Of a DNA stretch of 64,000 nucleotides, positions 1 to 11,620 are shown one piece after another. The stretch is from contig JAADJZ010000021.1 in assembly GCA_011032825.1 (NCBI GenBank), positions 496,001 through 560,000 of the forward strand, written 5' to 3'. The position numbers were made by a program, and so were the translations under genes. Position 1 is the first letter of the stretch, and every line of letters starts with the position of its first letter. A model generated the notes under the pieces. That model saw nothing but the letters and a program-made list of their open reading frames with translations. It was not told where the DNA came from and did not search any database. This DNA is from Massariosphaeria phaeospora (taxonomy: Eukaryota > Ascomycota > Dothideomycetes > Pleosporales).

Positions 1-1341
1 TAATACAGTGCGAGAAGACCCATGGTCTGCATCTGAGCAAGATCGGGATGAGAAAACCACCAAGGATCCTTGAGGCTGAGGCTCCAGGCACGTGAGTGGT
101 AGAGTAGATGGTCTCGGTCTGTGCTCGGTCAGTAGCGGTCTCACTGTAGGATCATGAGTGAATGACCATCGGCTTGCCAGTCTGCCTCGATTAAGTGGGA
201 GTATACTGCCCCGATGGCGAAGACCATGTTGAGAATAGCCTGCCACTTCTGTGGAAGCTTATAGGGCTGGCGTCGTCCTACCGAAGCATAATAGTGATAG
301 AATTGATTGACAAACGTCTTCTTTGCTAGCAGGGGGAACGAGTTGTGAACAGCACCCATGTAGCACTTCAGAAGCCTCTCTGCCGTTTCAAAGGGTGGCA
401 AATCAAGTGCTTCAACCATGAAATCCATCCGGACGTCCTCGTCGTCCATATAAAAACTGCAGCTACTTGTATGCATCAAGGGGCCCGTTTTATCTTGGCG
501 GCGCTTCATTGCATCTACCCGTGCAGTAGCCGCTTCAGTGGATTTACCAGGTGGTCCATAGGGACCCTCGGATCGCTCGCGGGGACTTGATGCGTTTTTC
601 TGGTCCGCGGCGTAATGCACGTGGCGTAACCATTGCACTTCGGAGTTTTTGCCCATGAAGCCTGTTGCGCGAGACTGCTCCGTCTCGAGCAGGTTCTCGT
701 CCATCATGGCAAGCTCTTCATTCGAACCCACTTCAGCAGAGACGTTCGCTTCGCCTTCTTCAAGTTCAAGCTCGGGTGACTTGACTTTTTCCGGACTCTT
801 GTCGACAGCAGCTGTTGCGTCGGCGACGTCGTCCAGAACCTTGTAGGTGTCAGCGAGGGCTTTGCGACTGGCCCAGGGGCAAAGTGTACACGACTCAGCA
901 TTTCTTCGATTTTCCGCTTGTCTGTATCTGATACATGCTCGCGCAACCCTTCCAAGAGCGAGATCAGGTCCCGGTTGGTCTCGGTGGCCCTGTCCGAATT
1001 AGATGTTGGGGACCTCGTATAGTCGAAGCTCGCGGTGGGACAGGAGAATGGTGGTTTCTGACGAGAGGTAGGCAAAGGATTCATGGCACGCACGTCTTCA
1101 GCCTATCCTTGCGACTAGACGCGTAGACACAAGGCGAGGCATTCTCGTAGCAGTTGGAGCACCTTGGTAGCAGTCCATTGCACTTGATTTTGCGCGCGCG
1201 ACAACTCAGGCAGGCACGACTGACCCTTTGTTTGCTCGAAACGCCGGCCTGCGCGGGCGGGTCCCGACGTCTCTCGAGGCGGGGAATGGCAATTTTGGAT
1301 GGCGGGCCCGAAGGAGACGGCAGTGCGCTGTGGCGCGACAT
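1..1341 (-). CDS. Zn2Cys6 fungal transcription factor, C-terminus beyond the window
   Basis: This is a nuclear DNA-binding regulator of the Gal4 type. Residues 44-71 hold the six cysteines of the zinc cluster (C44, C47, C54, C61, C64, C71; spacing CX2CX6CX6CX2CX6C), followed by a short linker and the fungal-specific middle homology domain, which starts near an RATGF motif and an EVQWLR motif. My exon model is complement 1341-1094, 989-890, 839-167 and 118 to beyond base 1. The introns (104, 50 and 48 nt) have GT-AG ends and CTGAC or CTAAT-like branch points, and the phases agree. The last exon still codes at base 1, so the C-terminus is missing. The ATG at 1341 is the first in frame before the cluster. 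Its target genes cannot be told from sequence; the nearest neighbour is the divergent CoA-synthesis gene. I am sure of the class and less sure of the exact start. Confidence 0.85.
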
Positions 1342-1870
1342 GGTGTTGAGGCGTGTGCAAGACGAACAGAGCGAGGCGGATGGTGTGCGGTGATAATCCG
1401 AGGCATGCTGAAGCGTCTGCCCAGGTCAAGGCCGCCGCCGCCGCCAACGCGGGCTCAGGGCTACAAAGTTTTGAGACTAGGTTGTTGGGGCTGCGTACAA
1501 GGCCAGCACTCGTCCGGATCGCTCATCCGAGGGGAGGGGCGTCATGGCCAGGGCGGCGATGAGTGGCTGGAAACGTATCCGATGCACTCGAGGGCCGCGG
1601 AGGGAGGGCCGCGGAGGTGAGCGTGTGCGCGAGAGTCGAGGCGCGGCAGTGGGCGCGGAGGCACTTGGCGCAGCCGGCCGAGGAGCAGCCGGGGGCGGCG
1701 CCCTGGGAGCTGGCGGACGTGAGAGACAGAGAATGTGGTGGATGTGGTTATAGAGGAGGGGGGAACTCAGGGCACACACAATATGGTGTCGGGTGCGGCT
1801 GCCGGCGCTAGCCCGACGTGGCCGGGCCGAGGCAGACAGCGTGACTAAGCGGGAGTCCCCATCGCAGCTA

Positions 1871-1900
1871 CCCCACCACCCACACCACCCACACCACCCC
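1871..1900. repeat. CCACCCACA-type imperfect tandem repeat
   Basis: About three imperfect copies of a CCACCCACA unit lie about 100 bases upstream of the ligase ATG, on the non-template strand. They may be promoter or 5' UTR pyrimidine-rich sequence. Confidence 0.6.
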
Positions 1901-1930
1901 GCGCGCGCTCGATTGTGTCAATTGTGCCAA

Positions 1931-1962
1931 CCGTCACCGTCACCGTCACCGTCACCGTCACC
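1931..1962. repeat. (CCGTCA)5 hexanucleotide tandem repeat
   Basis: Five perfect copies of CCGTCA plus a partial one, ending about 40 bases before the ligase ATG and so probably in the 5' UTR. Such a repeat can change copy number between strains. Confidence 0.85.
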
Positions 1963-2003
1963 GCCCTCCTCACTCCGCCGCACCGCGCAGAGAAGATGCG
2001 AGC

Positions 2004-3143
2004 ATGACCGACCCCTCGTCGCAGCAGGCCGAGAGCTACTACTTCACCCACGAGTCGCCGCCCAAAGACCTGCCGGCCAACACCACCCTCGCCCGCGAGT
2101 TCATCGCCCGCCACACCGACGGCGGCCGGCGCGTCGTCCTCGTCACGTCGGGCGGCACCACGGTGCCCCTCGAGACCCAGACGGTGCGCTACATCGACAA
2201 CTTCTCCGCCGGCACGCGCGGGGCCACCAGCGCCGAATACTTCCTCGCCAATGGCTATGCCGTCGTCTTCCTGCACCGCCAGTTCTCGCTGCTGCCCTAC
2301 TCGCGCCACTACTCGCACAACACGCGCTCGTTTCTCGACTACATGAACGAGGAGGATGGCCGTGTCGTCGTCGACGAGCAGCACCAAGACGAGATGCTGC
2401 GCGTGCTGCGCCAGTATGCCGCCGTCAAGCGCGACAACCGGCTGCTGATTTTGTCTTTCGTGACCATCACCGAGTACCTGTGGAATCTGCGCCAAGTTGC
2501 CCAACTCATGCGCCCGCTTGGCCCGCGTGCTATGTTCTACCTGGCCGCCGCCGTGTCCGACTTTTTTGTGCCCCAGGACCGCATGGTGGAGCACAAAATC
2601 CAGTCCAACGAGGAGTTCAGCCAGGACGATGCACCTGAGGGGGCCAAGTCCAAGCCACCGGCGGCCCGAACCGAGGGCCGGAGCCTCATCATTGACTTGG
2701 AGCCTGTGCCCAAATTTTTGAAGCAGCTTGTCGAGGGTTGGGCTCCTGAGGGCATGATTGTGAGCTTTAAACTAGAGACGGATCCCGCCATGCTAGTGAA
2801 AAAGGCCCAGTATTCGCTGAAGAAATATGCGCATCATCTAGTCATAGGGAATCTGCTACTAACCAGAAAATGGGAAGTCGTCTTCGTCTCGACACTTGAA
2901 AGTGAACCCGAGTGGATCCGAGTGCCCGCCAACCGCAGGACTAAAAGCATATCTGGCAACCAGTCCCTCGTTGGCTCTGCGGATCTCCTGTTATTAGACC
3001 CCACGGCAAATTCTTCCACGAGCGCTCGCATGACCATCCCACAAGGCGAACCTGCCGTTGAAATCGAATCCATCATCATTCCCAAAATTGAAGAGATGCA
3101 TACTAGGTTGATCAACATAAGTCGAGCAGGGGCCGGGTCATGA
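2004..3143 (+). CDS. CAB2: Phosphopantothenate-cysteine ligase
   Basis: A single-exon gene of 379 codons. The enzyme joins cysteine to 4'-phosphopantothenate, the second step from pantothenate towards coenzyme A. It belongs to the eukaryotic PPCS family (DNA/pantothenate metabolism flavoprotein C-terminal domain), which in fungi is a separate protein and not fused to the decarboxylase. The nucleotide-binding start is visible as [11 protein letters not shown] (about residues 48-58), followed by an [12 protein letters not shown] motif and, later, an [10 protein letters not shown] motif, all typical of PPCS. The length is close to the yeast protein. The ATG follows a purine-rich context (GAGC), and two tandem repeats lie just upstream. 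It is divergent from the zinc-cluster regulator. The protein is probably cytosolic, as there is no signal peptide or membrane segment. Confidence 0.93.
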   Translation: MTDPSSQQAESYYFTHESPPKDLPANTTLAREFIARHTDGGRRVVLVTSGGTTVPLETQTVRYIDNFSAGTRGATSAEYFLANGYAVVFLHRQFSLLPYSRHYSHNTRSFLDYMNEEDGRVVVDEQHQDEMLRVLRQYAAVKRDNRLLILSFVTITEYLWNLRQVAQLMRPLGPRAMFYLAAAVSDFFVPQDRMVEHKIQSNEEFSQDDAPEGAKSKPPAARTEGRSLIIDLEPVPKFLKQLVEGWAPEGMIVSFKLETDPAMLVKKAQYSLKKYAHHLVIGNLLLTRKWEVVFVSTLESEPEWIRVPANRRTKSISGNQSLVGSADLLLLDPTANSSTSARMTIPQGEPAVEIESIIIPKIEEMHTRLINISRAGAGS

Positions 3144-5468
3144 CTCTCTCAGACATCATAGACTAGAAAGTAATACACCTTCAATGTACATGTGCAATAA
3201 GAAGGCAAGGTCGTTTCACTCTCTATCCACATGGATAAACCCCTTCGATGCTCCTAAACCACCAACAGTCTTTTTGGCTGTTAGATCTCTAGGATTGTAC
3301 TCAACTCGAAACCCGATCCATCTGAAAATCTGCCGGACCTGTTGTCCATTCTGTTCGTATTTGGATGCAAAACTAGATCAAGGAGGCATAGCGCACATAG
3401 CTATAATGCCTAATATGGTACCAAGTTCGAGGTTGTTGTACAAGTTCTAGACATGTCTCAGACTTCGCTGGGAACTCACGGCTATCCCGAGTACCAGGTA
3501 AGGGTGGGCTGTTCACGTTAACGACTGCAGTACCTCATGGCTTTCTAGCATACTAAACGTTGGACCAAACTCTAGCTGTTGCAAATTGCGCATCTATTGC
3601 GGGCTTAGTCCAGAGACATAAGAGTCGCCATACGAATGGGTATGACAAAAGTCCCGAGGAACCCCTGGCAAGAACGCAAGAACAGGAGCATATCCAAGGT
3701 TTTCTATATGATTGCGGCTTTTCGGTGTGTGTTTGAATGGTCGCTGACTTAACGCTGGGTCGTGCAGTCACTGCCAGCGTGTGCTTGGACAGCATCAAGA
3801 GCACCTGATAAATCCAAACATCACGAGCGACGTGAACGCCACGTGCATCTCTCCTGGGCGGTTGCGATCACGAAGCCATTTGATATCCCCAACAGACAGA
3901 GCTGAGCTCAGTACAAAGTATCGGTGGTACCTTGCCATGATACACAGCAGCAACACAATGGATATTTGGAAAAGGGCAAAACACTTAAATCCATTGCAGT
4001 TAGGCGTTTGAGTTTTGACAAACACACAGAAGTCTCTGCATCACAGTACCATACGGCAGGGGACAACGGAGTGAGGATCGAGCGCTCAAATTACTTTGCC
4101 CTGTTTGCTACATTTCCTTGATTTGAGCCCACGAAAACACCCCTATGCCGCTTTGCAGTTGTTGCACCATCTCAAGTGTGGGTAATATTGCGGGACCCCA
4201 CAAATGCCGGAGTGCACAAAAAGATATTGGTCCGCTTCCAAGCCATCATATCAATGCTGATATATGTACACAAGAGACGGCAGCTTAAGAAACAGGTCGT
4301 AGCTATGAAGATCGATTTCCAAAGAGGGAGGTAGAATACCTCGTAGGTGGGGTGGCCGCCAAGACCAAAGGACCCGAGTGCTGGAGGCGACCTGTCATCG
4401 TGCCGGCTTCTCTCCTTTCCACATCGCGTCATAACCATTATCGATACACACGTATGAGATGGCTGAGACGAGGCTGGGACGCTCTGGACGGTTCCGAGAA
4501 TGCAACATCCAAGTGCGCGACTGCGGACGGGTCTTCCTCTGCCCTGGCTGCTCTCTGAGCGCACCTGGACTCTATGCAAGGTATTTCTTCGAAGACGAAT
4601 TCGTGCTTCGTTGTCAACTGCGAGCGATCTGCTTTTCATCACTGTTGTCATGGTCTCATCGCTCGTAATATCTCGAAACCCCAGCTGGCGATTGTCTTAC
4701 CCAACGCTCTCCTCGAGACATGTCTCAATTTCTATTGTTATTTGTGTTTTCATTCATCACTGGATGATGGGGAAAAGTTACATTCCATCGACGCTGTGTC
4801 ACAGTAACTACCCTCTCCCACGCTGCACAAATGCCTCGCGTAACGCCGGCTTTCTTCTAGCTGCAGCGGCGGATGTATTGAGATCTTCTTCCGACACTCG
4901 ATGGCGCCCGGCTTCTTCGCAGCTTCTATGCCTTGTTCTCGGTGCAGGAAGGATGATATGCATGACCAGGTAATTCTAGACACCATTGTTTGAGAGCGTT
5001 GCTCGACAGACGCCTTCTTCGTCCTTGATGGATCAGGCATCTGACAAGACCACCCTCCCTTGCTTAGATGTTCTCGCCTACTCCCTTCCACTCTGGGGTA
5101 CAAACGATGCTCCGCTCGCGTCGCCTGCCAACTATTGGACAAGGCGACGGTGCGACATATTGACTAGATCAAATCCAGGTCATTGACACAGAGATCTGGG
5201 GAGTCAGTACAGACAGCGTATCCGGGGAAGTGGTTCTACGTAACGTTAGCCCTGGCAACTCGAGATATTCGAACCAGCCCCCTCTTGTGGGCGCTCTCCG
5301 TCCGTTCATAAACAATGTCTCACCCGCTTGAGCCAGCCGTCGGGAATGTGCGTGTATATAACGTGCTAGGTGCCTATCGGTCTTATCAAGGTTATCGTAC
5401 AGAAAGGCCTCATCTCCCGGATTCTTGTTTATTGTCGTCATAGCTGACCCGAGCGCTCGTTTTTGAAA
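3144..5468. other. Intergenic region, no supported gene
   Basis: About 2.3 kb lies between two genes on the same strand. Open frames of up to about 160 codons exist on both strands but have no recognisable domain, biased composition or splice pattern. I see no RNA gene, repeat array or transposon end here. Confidence 0.5.
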
Positions 5469-6788
5469 ATGGCTTCAGCACTCACGTTCATTCCACACCA
5501 ATCCTCTCCACTCGCTAGAACGATATCACCATACAAAAATCCACGGACACCACCGTGCACACCAGCGAAGACGGCTAAGCTCTGGGATGAGTACGAAAGG
5601 CGTGCGGTCGAGAACGCCAGAGTACGTGAGACACCTTGCGTCAGCAGCTCACGGCAAGCAACACAAACTCAACGCCTCTCGAACGGCACCGTGTTAGACA
5701 TAATCAAGAGTTATGATCAACTTCCGTCGCCTCAAACGCCAGGACAAGCACCTACCATGTCAACAGCAGCTGTTCAACATATCGACTTCAGACTGTCGCC
5801 CTCGACGCGCCAAAAGGGGTACACTAGGCTATCCTCTTCAACAACAGTAGCCATTTGTAAGACTTGCAAACAGGCCATAACATCCACCTGTGGAATCTGT
5901 CAGAAATGTAAGAAGACGATAGTCATCTCATCCCCATCGGGAGAAGCAACGCCTCCCCTCAGTCCAGCCTGCCGCAACTTCGGTTCACTCGATCTCCCCA
6001 AGCTCGAGAAATCCACATCCTCAGGGACCACTACGCCGACATCGACGTCTCCCAAACGCAGCTCCCAGCGCCGGCCCTCAACCCAGCTCATGGACCCTCC
6101 TATCCGCCTCTCATCTCTTAAGCCCCACACCACCCAAGCTCCAGCGCCCCAATCCATCGAACCACCACGCCCTCGCAAGCTCTCCCTAACCGACCCACAC
6201 GAGCCCTTCCTCCGCCCCCAAGTCTCGCGCAAACCCACTCCGCGCAGCACCCAGGACCCCACATCACCAACAACCCCACCCTCAACCTCGTCCTCGTCTT
6301 CACACTCGCACTCGCGCGTCTCCAACCCGGGAGCCCGCCCGTCCTCCCTCGCAAACATCACCACGCCGCCTCACCCACACGCCCAGTACCAATACCAATA
6401 CCAATACCAACGGCACCAGCACCCGCGCCACGCCAGCGCCACGCCCTCGGAGCTCAGCACGCTGTACCCGTACATGTCGAACAGCAGCACGACGACCACG
6501 TCGCCGCCCAGCGTGTGCCGCGCGAGCGTCAGCGTGCAGAATGCCACGAGCGCGTGGGACGACTGGGATAGCGACGAGGAGAAAGCCGGGCTGGTCGGGT
6601 ACTGGCGCGGACGGCGGTGGCGCGGGAGTCGTGGCAGTTTGGGTGGTGCGCCCGGTGGGGCGAGTGCGAGTGGCAGTGCCAGACGGGATAGCGGTGCGAC
6701 CAAGGAGGAGAGTGTTAGGGAGGAAGGGGGGAGGAAGAGGAGGGGCTTTGTGAGGGTTATTAGTTGTGGGTGTGGCGAGGACGAGTAG
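5469..6788 (+). CDS. Hypothetical low-complexity protein with CxxC zinc-binding-like motif
   Basis: A single-exon gene of 439 codons with no family I recognise. The N-terminal third is ordinary in composition and ends in a cluster of four CxxC-type cysteines (CKTCKQ, CGICQKC), which could bind one zinc ion. The rest is rich in Ser, Pro, Thr and basic residues and looks disordered. It includes a YQYQYQYQ stretch encoded by a CCAATA-type repeat near 6390-6412 and an acidic DDWDSDEE motif near the C-terminus. The ATG at 5469 follows GAAA, a good fungal start context. There is no signal peptide or membrane helix. A nuclear or cytosolic adaptor is possible, but that is a guess. Confidence 0.72.
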   Translation: MASALTFIPHQSSPLARTISPYKNPRTPPCTPAKTAKLWDEYERRAVENARVRETPCVSSSRQATQTQRLSNGTVLDIIKSYDQLPSPQTPGQAPTMSTAAVQHIDFRLSPSTRQKGYTRLSSSTTVAICKTCKQAITSTCGICQKCKKTIVISSPSGEATPPLSPACRNFGSLDLPKLEKSTSSGTTTPTSTSPKRSSQRRPSTQLMDPPIRLSSLKPHTTQAPAPQSIEPPRPRKLSLTDPHEPFLRPQVSRKPTPRSTQDPTSPTTPPSTSSSSSHSHSRVSNPGARPSSLANITTPPHPHAQYQYQYQYQRHQHPRHASATPSELSTLYPYMSNSSTTTTSPPSVCRASVSVQNATSAWDDWDSDEEKAGLVGYWRGRRWRGSRGSLGGAPGGASASGSARRDSGATKEESVREEGGRKRRGFVRVISCGCGEDE

Positions 6789-9700
6789 CTTAGCTTAGCT
6801 CAGTTTGATAGGTGGTGGGTAGGGAGTAGACAAAAAAGGGGTGACAGGTAGTTTTCTTTTTCGGATTTTGTACTTTTGTGTTCTTACTAGTATGGGTGTG
6901 GTTGTGGTGTTGGTCAACAGCCAACAGCAAAAAAGGGAAACGCGGCATGTCAATGGGTATCATGAGAGTACGCGCTACGAGATGAGATGAGATGAGATGA
7001 CACGATGGTATGAGTATGGAAACGACGGCCTTGCAGCAGTAGCAGCATATGTTCTTCTTCTTCTCCCCACGCAACTTTCACTTTCCTATCTCTCTCTGTC
7101 TCTTCTCTTTCCCAAAACGCTTCAACGCGATGTCTCCCTTGGGGAGAAGGCAGGACAGGACTTGTTGCACTCTTTGGCACACTTTTGCGGCACGAAAAAA
7201 TGCATGGGAGAGCACATTGCATGGAAAGATAGTATTGGTAATCAATAGTAGTATTATATCCGATCCAGCTTTTCACACTATGCAAGATATAGTCTGATTC
7301 TATTGCTAGACACTGGGTTATCCTATCGCTGCATATACCTACGTCGTTGTCATCGTGCAAAGTCCGCGCCGCTGCGCCAACTACCTAACTTCAACAAACA
7401 CCATGAGTTTCTGCACCACCACGTGACCATGCCACCACCCCAGGCTCGCATCTGCATCCTGGCTCTATGTCGCCACTGCCCTCTATATCCAGCCCGCCTC
7501 ATGACCTACCGAAACTTCGACGTGTCACGTACGTCTCCGTGTCGCATCTGCGCCGGCCCGTCGCGTATGCACCCATCCGACCGCAGCTCGCGCCTGACAA
7601 ATATGTCGTCTCCATCTAGGGCAGACATGCAGGACGTGGGGGGGGAGGGGTGTCGACGAGTAGTAGCCGCGCGACGTGCAACCTTCTGTAACCACCACAT
7701 TCGATGTTGGAGGTGAGTGGTCGTTGTCATCGAAGGGGAGGCGACATGAAGGAGGCTGTGTTGATTAGGGGACGTGATATAAATGGAACAAGTTAGACGG
7801 AGATAGATACTCGACGATAAACTAGGGGAGTGCGGGGATGGAAAGGGTCGGGGGGGAAGGAAACAGCACATCGTGCAGCTTGTGGAGACTGGTCGGGGTG
7901 GACTATCTTTGGAGGGTATTTCTAGTCGTTGACGCACGGAAGACGAAGGACTTGCAGCTGGAGGACGAATTCATGAGCGCGATTTGGCGGCCCCTTCTAC
8001 TCGACGGTCCCTGGCTTGTTCGCGGGCTCGCAGCTACTTCCCGGCGCCGCCTTGGTCTGCGATCAACAACTGGCTCGTAGCCATATGTTGTACGACGCCG
8101 ACCAGTGCTACCGGATAGACGCCATGTTTGTTCCCGGTCCCGGACGGCCCACTCCGTATATACGCGTGTCACACGAGAATCGGCAATCAACGATTGCATT
8201 CTCCGGCAGCCCTTGGACGGGAGATCTTTATCGAAAGTCTGAGACGTGTCGTGTGGGCTGGCTGAGTTTTGCGTGAAACGGCGGGCAGTCGGTGCGAATA
8301 GCGAGAATGGGCGATTTGTGGCATGAGGATGGCGGAGCGTGGGTGGTGTTAAGTGGCGTTCTGACTGTGTGATAGATGTGTATCAGACGTGTATACCTGC
8401 TCGTGGACGTAGGGTAACGAGTTCGGTAGTCCCCATCTCCTAGTAGTATCAGTATGCCATTCAACATGCGACGGAGCTGTGAGGCGCATGTTTGGGAGTG
8501 CGAATTGTGGACGGCGACGTGGTCCTGTTTGACTCGTTGTTGTGTGCTAAGTGAGATAAGCAGATATTGAGAGACTCCTGTATCGATAAACTTGACTCTT
8601 TCGATTTTCTCCTCTGGCTTGCGGAAATGGCGGTGTCGTCTTTGCTAAGTATGCATCTTGAACGTCACCAGGTTGCATGTTTGCTCACCTCTATCATCGA
8701 TGCCAGACGGCCGCCGGCATGAAGTTTTGCAGCTTAATTCTCAGGGGCAACTTGCGGTGAAGGCTTATTGACGCCTAAATATGGGGATATGCGAAGGCCA
8801 TCCGAGACAGGTCTCAGCCGCGACCACGGAAGAGAGGGAAGCTGCGCCATAGTCCACCAATACCGGGTTCAAGATGTGCCATTGGGTCTTGCGCGTGGTA
8901 AGTTAGTCAGTCTGCTTTCCCCTTCGGGAGGCCTTGTGGGATTGACGCATCTCAGTGGCAGTGTGGAGTCAGCTTCTTCACTAAGTACTCGTCGTGCAGC
9001 TATGACCGTGCGGCACACGATCCCACGAACCTACTCAATCCTCTGCACCCCTCGATCGCACCTTTCCGGGCCGAGCCAGTGCTTCAGGCCAGTTGGGTGG
9101 TAGCTCAGCCCACAGCGAGCAAGTCCAACACCAACACCGACAGGCGCGGCAGGAGGAAGCCCAACAAACCCAAATGCTCTAGCAAGATTGCGAGAAAGGA
9201 TGGAGACAAAGCGAATGCAACTGCTGTCTCTCGATGTGTCCTTCCCAAAATCGAGATTCCAGGCCAAATGGAACCCGGGGTGGGCTACCCTCACGATGCG
9301 AAGACGGGAAAGACGACCCCAATACCGCTGTCTGACATCGGCAAGGCATCGCGATTCGGCGACCAGGCGCTGGGAGAGAACTGCAACGTGTTCGAAGTGG
9401 TGCTAAAGGCCCAGGTACCCACCATGTGTCCTGCGTGCGCACGAAGCCCCAGAAGAGCCAAGCTGCCAGCGCACGCTCGCGGATGTTTCGGGCTGAGTTG
9501 AAGAAGAAGAAGAAGAAAATATGGGATGGTCGGTTGCAGTGCAGAGTCATGTCAACAGTCATGCAGGGCCGGATAGCTTAGGGTTCATCGAGACCTAGGC
9601 AGAGCGAGCGGGAATGTTGTGGGGCTTGTGTCGGCGTCGTTTGCTAAGTATGTAGACGGCTGACATGATGCACTAACGTTATGATGAAGCCAAGAATCCA

Positions 9701-11620
9701 AAGAGACAGTAGAGTGGGCTTTTGGCGGGCAACATGACTACGGAAGGCCACCTGAGCATGTATGTGCTCCCGAGGTCGCAGCTGCAACACGTGCTTCGGC
9801 CATCAGCAGCTTGAGAAGATGCACTTGCCATGTTGCCATGTTCTATGTTCCATGTTCCCGTACGGAGTATTCGACTGCTTTTTCTGCCGTGGCCTGCCTG
9901 TCCTGGGGCCCCCCGCACGAATGCCGCCGTTAATCTGTCGCCCTGTACTCGGCCCCGTTAGCTGGAACAGCCACACTATTACCTTACTCCAAGGCTGGCG
10001 ATAGCGCGACCCTGGCGGTTCCCATGCAGGCAAGTACCGGAGATGCGTCTGAGGATACGGTAGGCGAAGAATTTAGGGTGCCCACAGCCCCCATGGCTGG
10101 CGCCAAATTAGACGGCGATGACACAGCCCCGAGTGTGCGGGCAGCGTCGCCGTCGCGAAGCAATACGAGCAGCGTCGAGCTATTGGGGGCCTACCGAACA
10201 GATTGCACGCATTTGGCGGTGCTTGTGACGGAGGCGGCATATGGTGTGAGGGCGCGGGCGCGATAGACGATATGGGGCCAGGCCCGCTAGCGCCCCCTGA
10301 CTTTTTTCTGCGAGGCTAGCCCGATGCAGAGTTTGGCGAGAGCTTGACTGAAGCTTATTTGGCCGAAGCTGGCCATGGCCGTCCCGCCATCGCACCACCA
10401 CTCTCCCAGCCCTCAGCTCTCCCCCGCTGGCTGGCTGTCACCTCGGAAGGTCGGCAGGCCTCCGAGCAAGCCACCGGCCACCGGACGAGACGCTGCTGGT
10501 GTGCCCAGCGCCCGGGCATAATTCGGATGCAGGCGTTGACGAGACACGGCCTGGCATAGGTAGTGGTAGCAGAAAGTGCTATGCTGTTAGGAGGGTTCCC
10601 TTAAGTGTATTGTGATCGGAAACAAACAAACAATTGTGCCGGCTGCAGCGTGGCCTCGGCGGCGGCGCATCCCCTCCGCCGTGGGCGCTGGCTGACCACA
10701 CCCACCGAGGCACCAACAGGTGGAGTGATGATGATGGCCGGCGGAGATGCTGGCAGGCGTGGCCGGCCAGTCAAGGCGCCCAGAAATAGACCGGCGGTGG
10801 CCCCTGCCCCATGCGGAGATCAGCCAGGCAGCCAGGTGCGCCAGGCAGGAGCGTTGCTTCAGACGAAATTGCCGCTGCCCCAAGCGCCGGCCCCGCTGCG
10901 ACGCGCCATTGGCCGCCGCCTGTCAACTCGGCGCCCGCCTGAGCGAGCCCCCCCCTGCGGCCCTGAGCGAGCCACCGGCCGCCTTGTGCTAGCGGACAGC
11001 CGTTCCACGGTATATGGCCCACAAGCGCTCGCCTTCGTCCTGCCCTCTCTCCTCCCATCCTCTTCATCCGCTGTCGGCAGCGTCTAGCTCTAGCCTTCGG
11101 CCTACACTCGCTTTTTTCGTGCCCTGCTGCTTCGTTGACACAGCCGTCACTCTTTCCGGCTCTCTCGACGAACTGTATTCTCGAATAATTACACTCGCTC
11201 CCCTACCTCTAATACCATATTCTTAATATTCGCGCCAGCTTCTCGACTCAGCAACACCTGCATACGCGGTTGAAGCAGCCAACGGTTACTCAAAGCGTCT
11301 CCAGTTCCTTCTATACGGGTACGTGCTTTTCCCTCGGCCAGTGAATGTACAGCACGGCAAGCAAAGGGCTTCCCGACAAACAACTCCGAGGCACCCCTTC
11401 TCCGTGTGAAATAGTCACCAGCAGCACCTGCCCAATCTCATTTCCACCCCCTGAAGTTATACAATCCATCCATCAGCACAAACATTTTCCCATCCCACAC
11501 TCGCGCCGGTCCATCGGCCGTTTCTTCTATTCTTCCAGGCTTCCTCAACCCTCTAGCCGTCACCTGTTTCTCCAATACCCTACACAAGCTTACATTTTTC
11601 ACCAGATCTGAGACTTCACG
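6789..11620. other. Gene-poor region of 4.8 kb upstream of the oxidase
   Basis: I find no supportable gene. Frames of up to about 160 codons occur, the densest in the GC-rich part at 10.3-11.1 kb, but they overlap on both strands and lack domains. The features seen are a GATGA pentamer array near 6979-7000, a GAA run near 9500-9519, and a duplicated CCTGAGCGAGCC motif near 10.94-10.97 kb. The last few hundred bases are C/T-rich, as expected for the promoter and 5' UTR of a strongly expressed gene. Confidence 0.45.
6979..7000. repeat. (GATGA)4 pentanucleotide repeat
   Basis: Four tandem copies of GATGA in the 3' flank of the low-complexity protein gene. It is a simple microsatellite with no sign of function. 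Confidence 0.8.

Larger units (their letters stand above)
1342..2003. promoter_or_regulatory. Divergent intergenic region between the regulator and the CoA ligase
   Basis: This 662-base stretch holds the promoters of two divergent genes. It is GC-rich and contains two short tandem arrays close to the ligase start. I see no convincing extra gene; open frames here overlap one another in several frames, as expected for GC-rich DNA. Confidence 0.5.

Noticed and set aside
4172..4651. Open frame of about 159 codons on the minus strand
   Set aside because: It overlaps plus-strand frames of similar length, has no domain, biased composition or splice context, and looks like chance in a GC-balanced intergenic region.
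9079..9501. Plus-strand frame of about 140 codons with Cys pairs at its end
   Set aside because: No recognisable domain, no good start context, and an equally long frame on the other strand. Not enough to call a gene.
10605..11087. Overlapping long frames on both strands in GC-rich DNA
   Set aside because: Several frames are open at once because stop codons are scarce in GC-rich sequence; none shows a domain or consistent coding bias.
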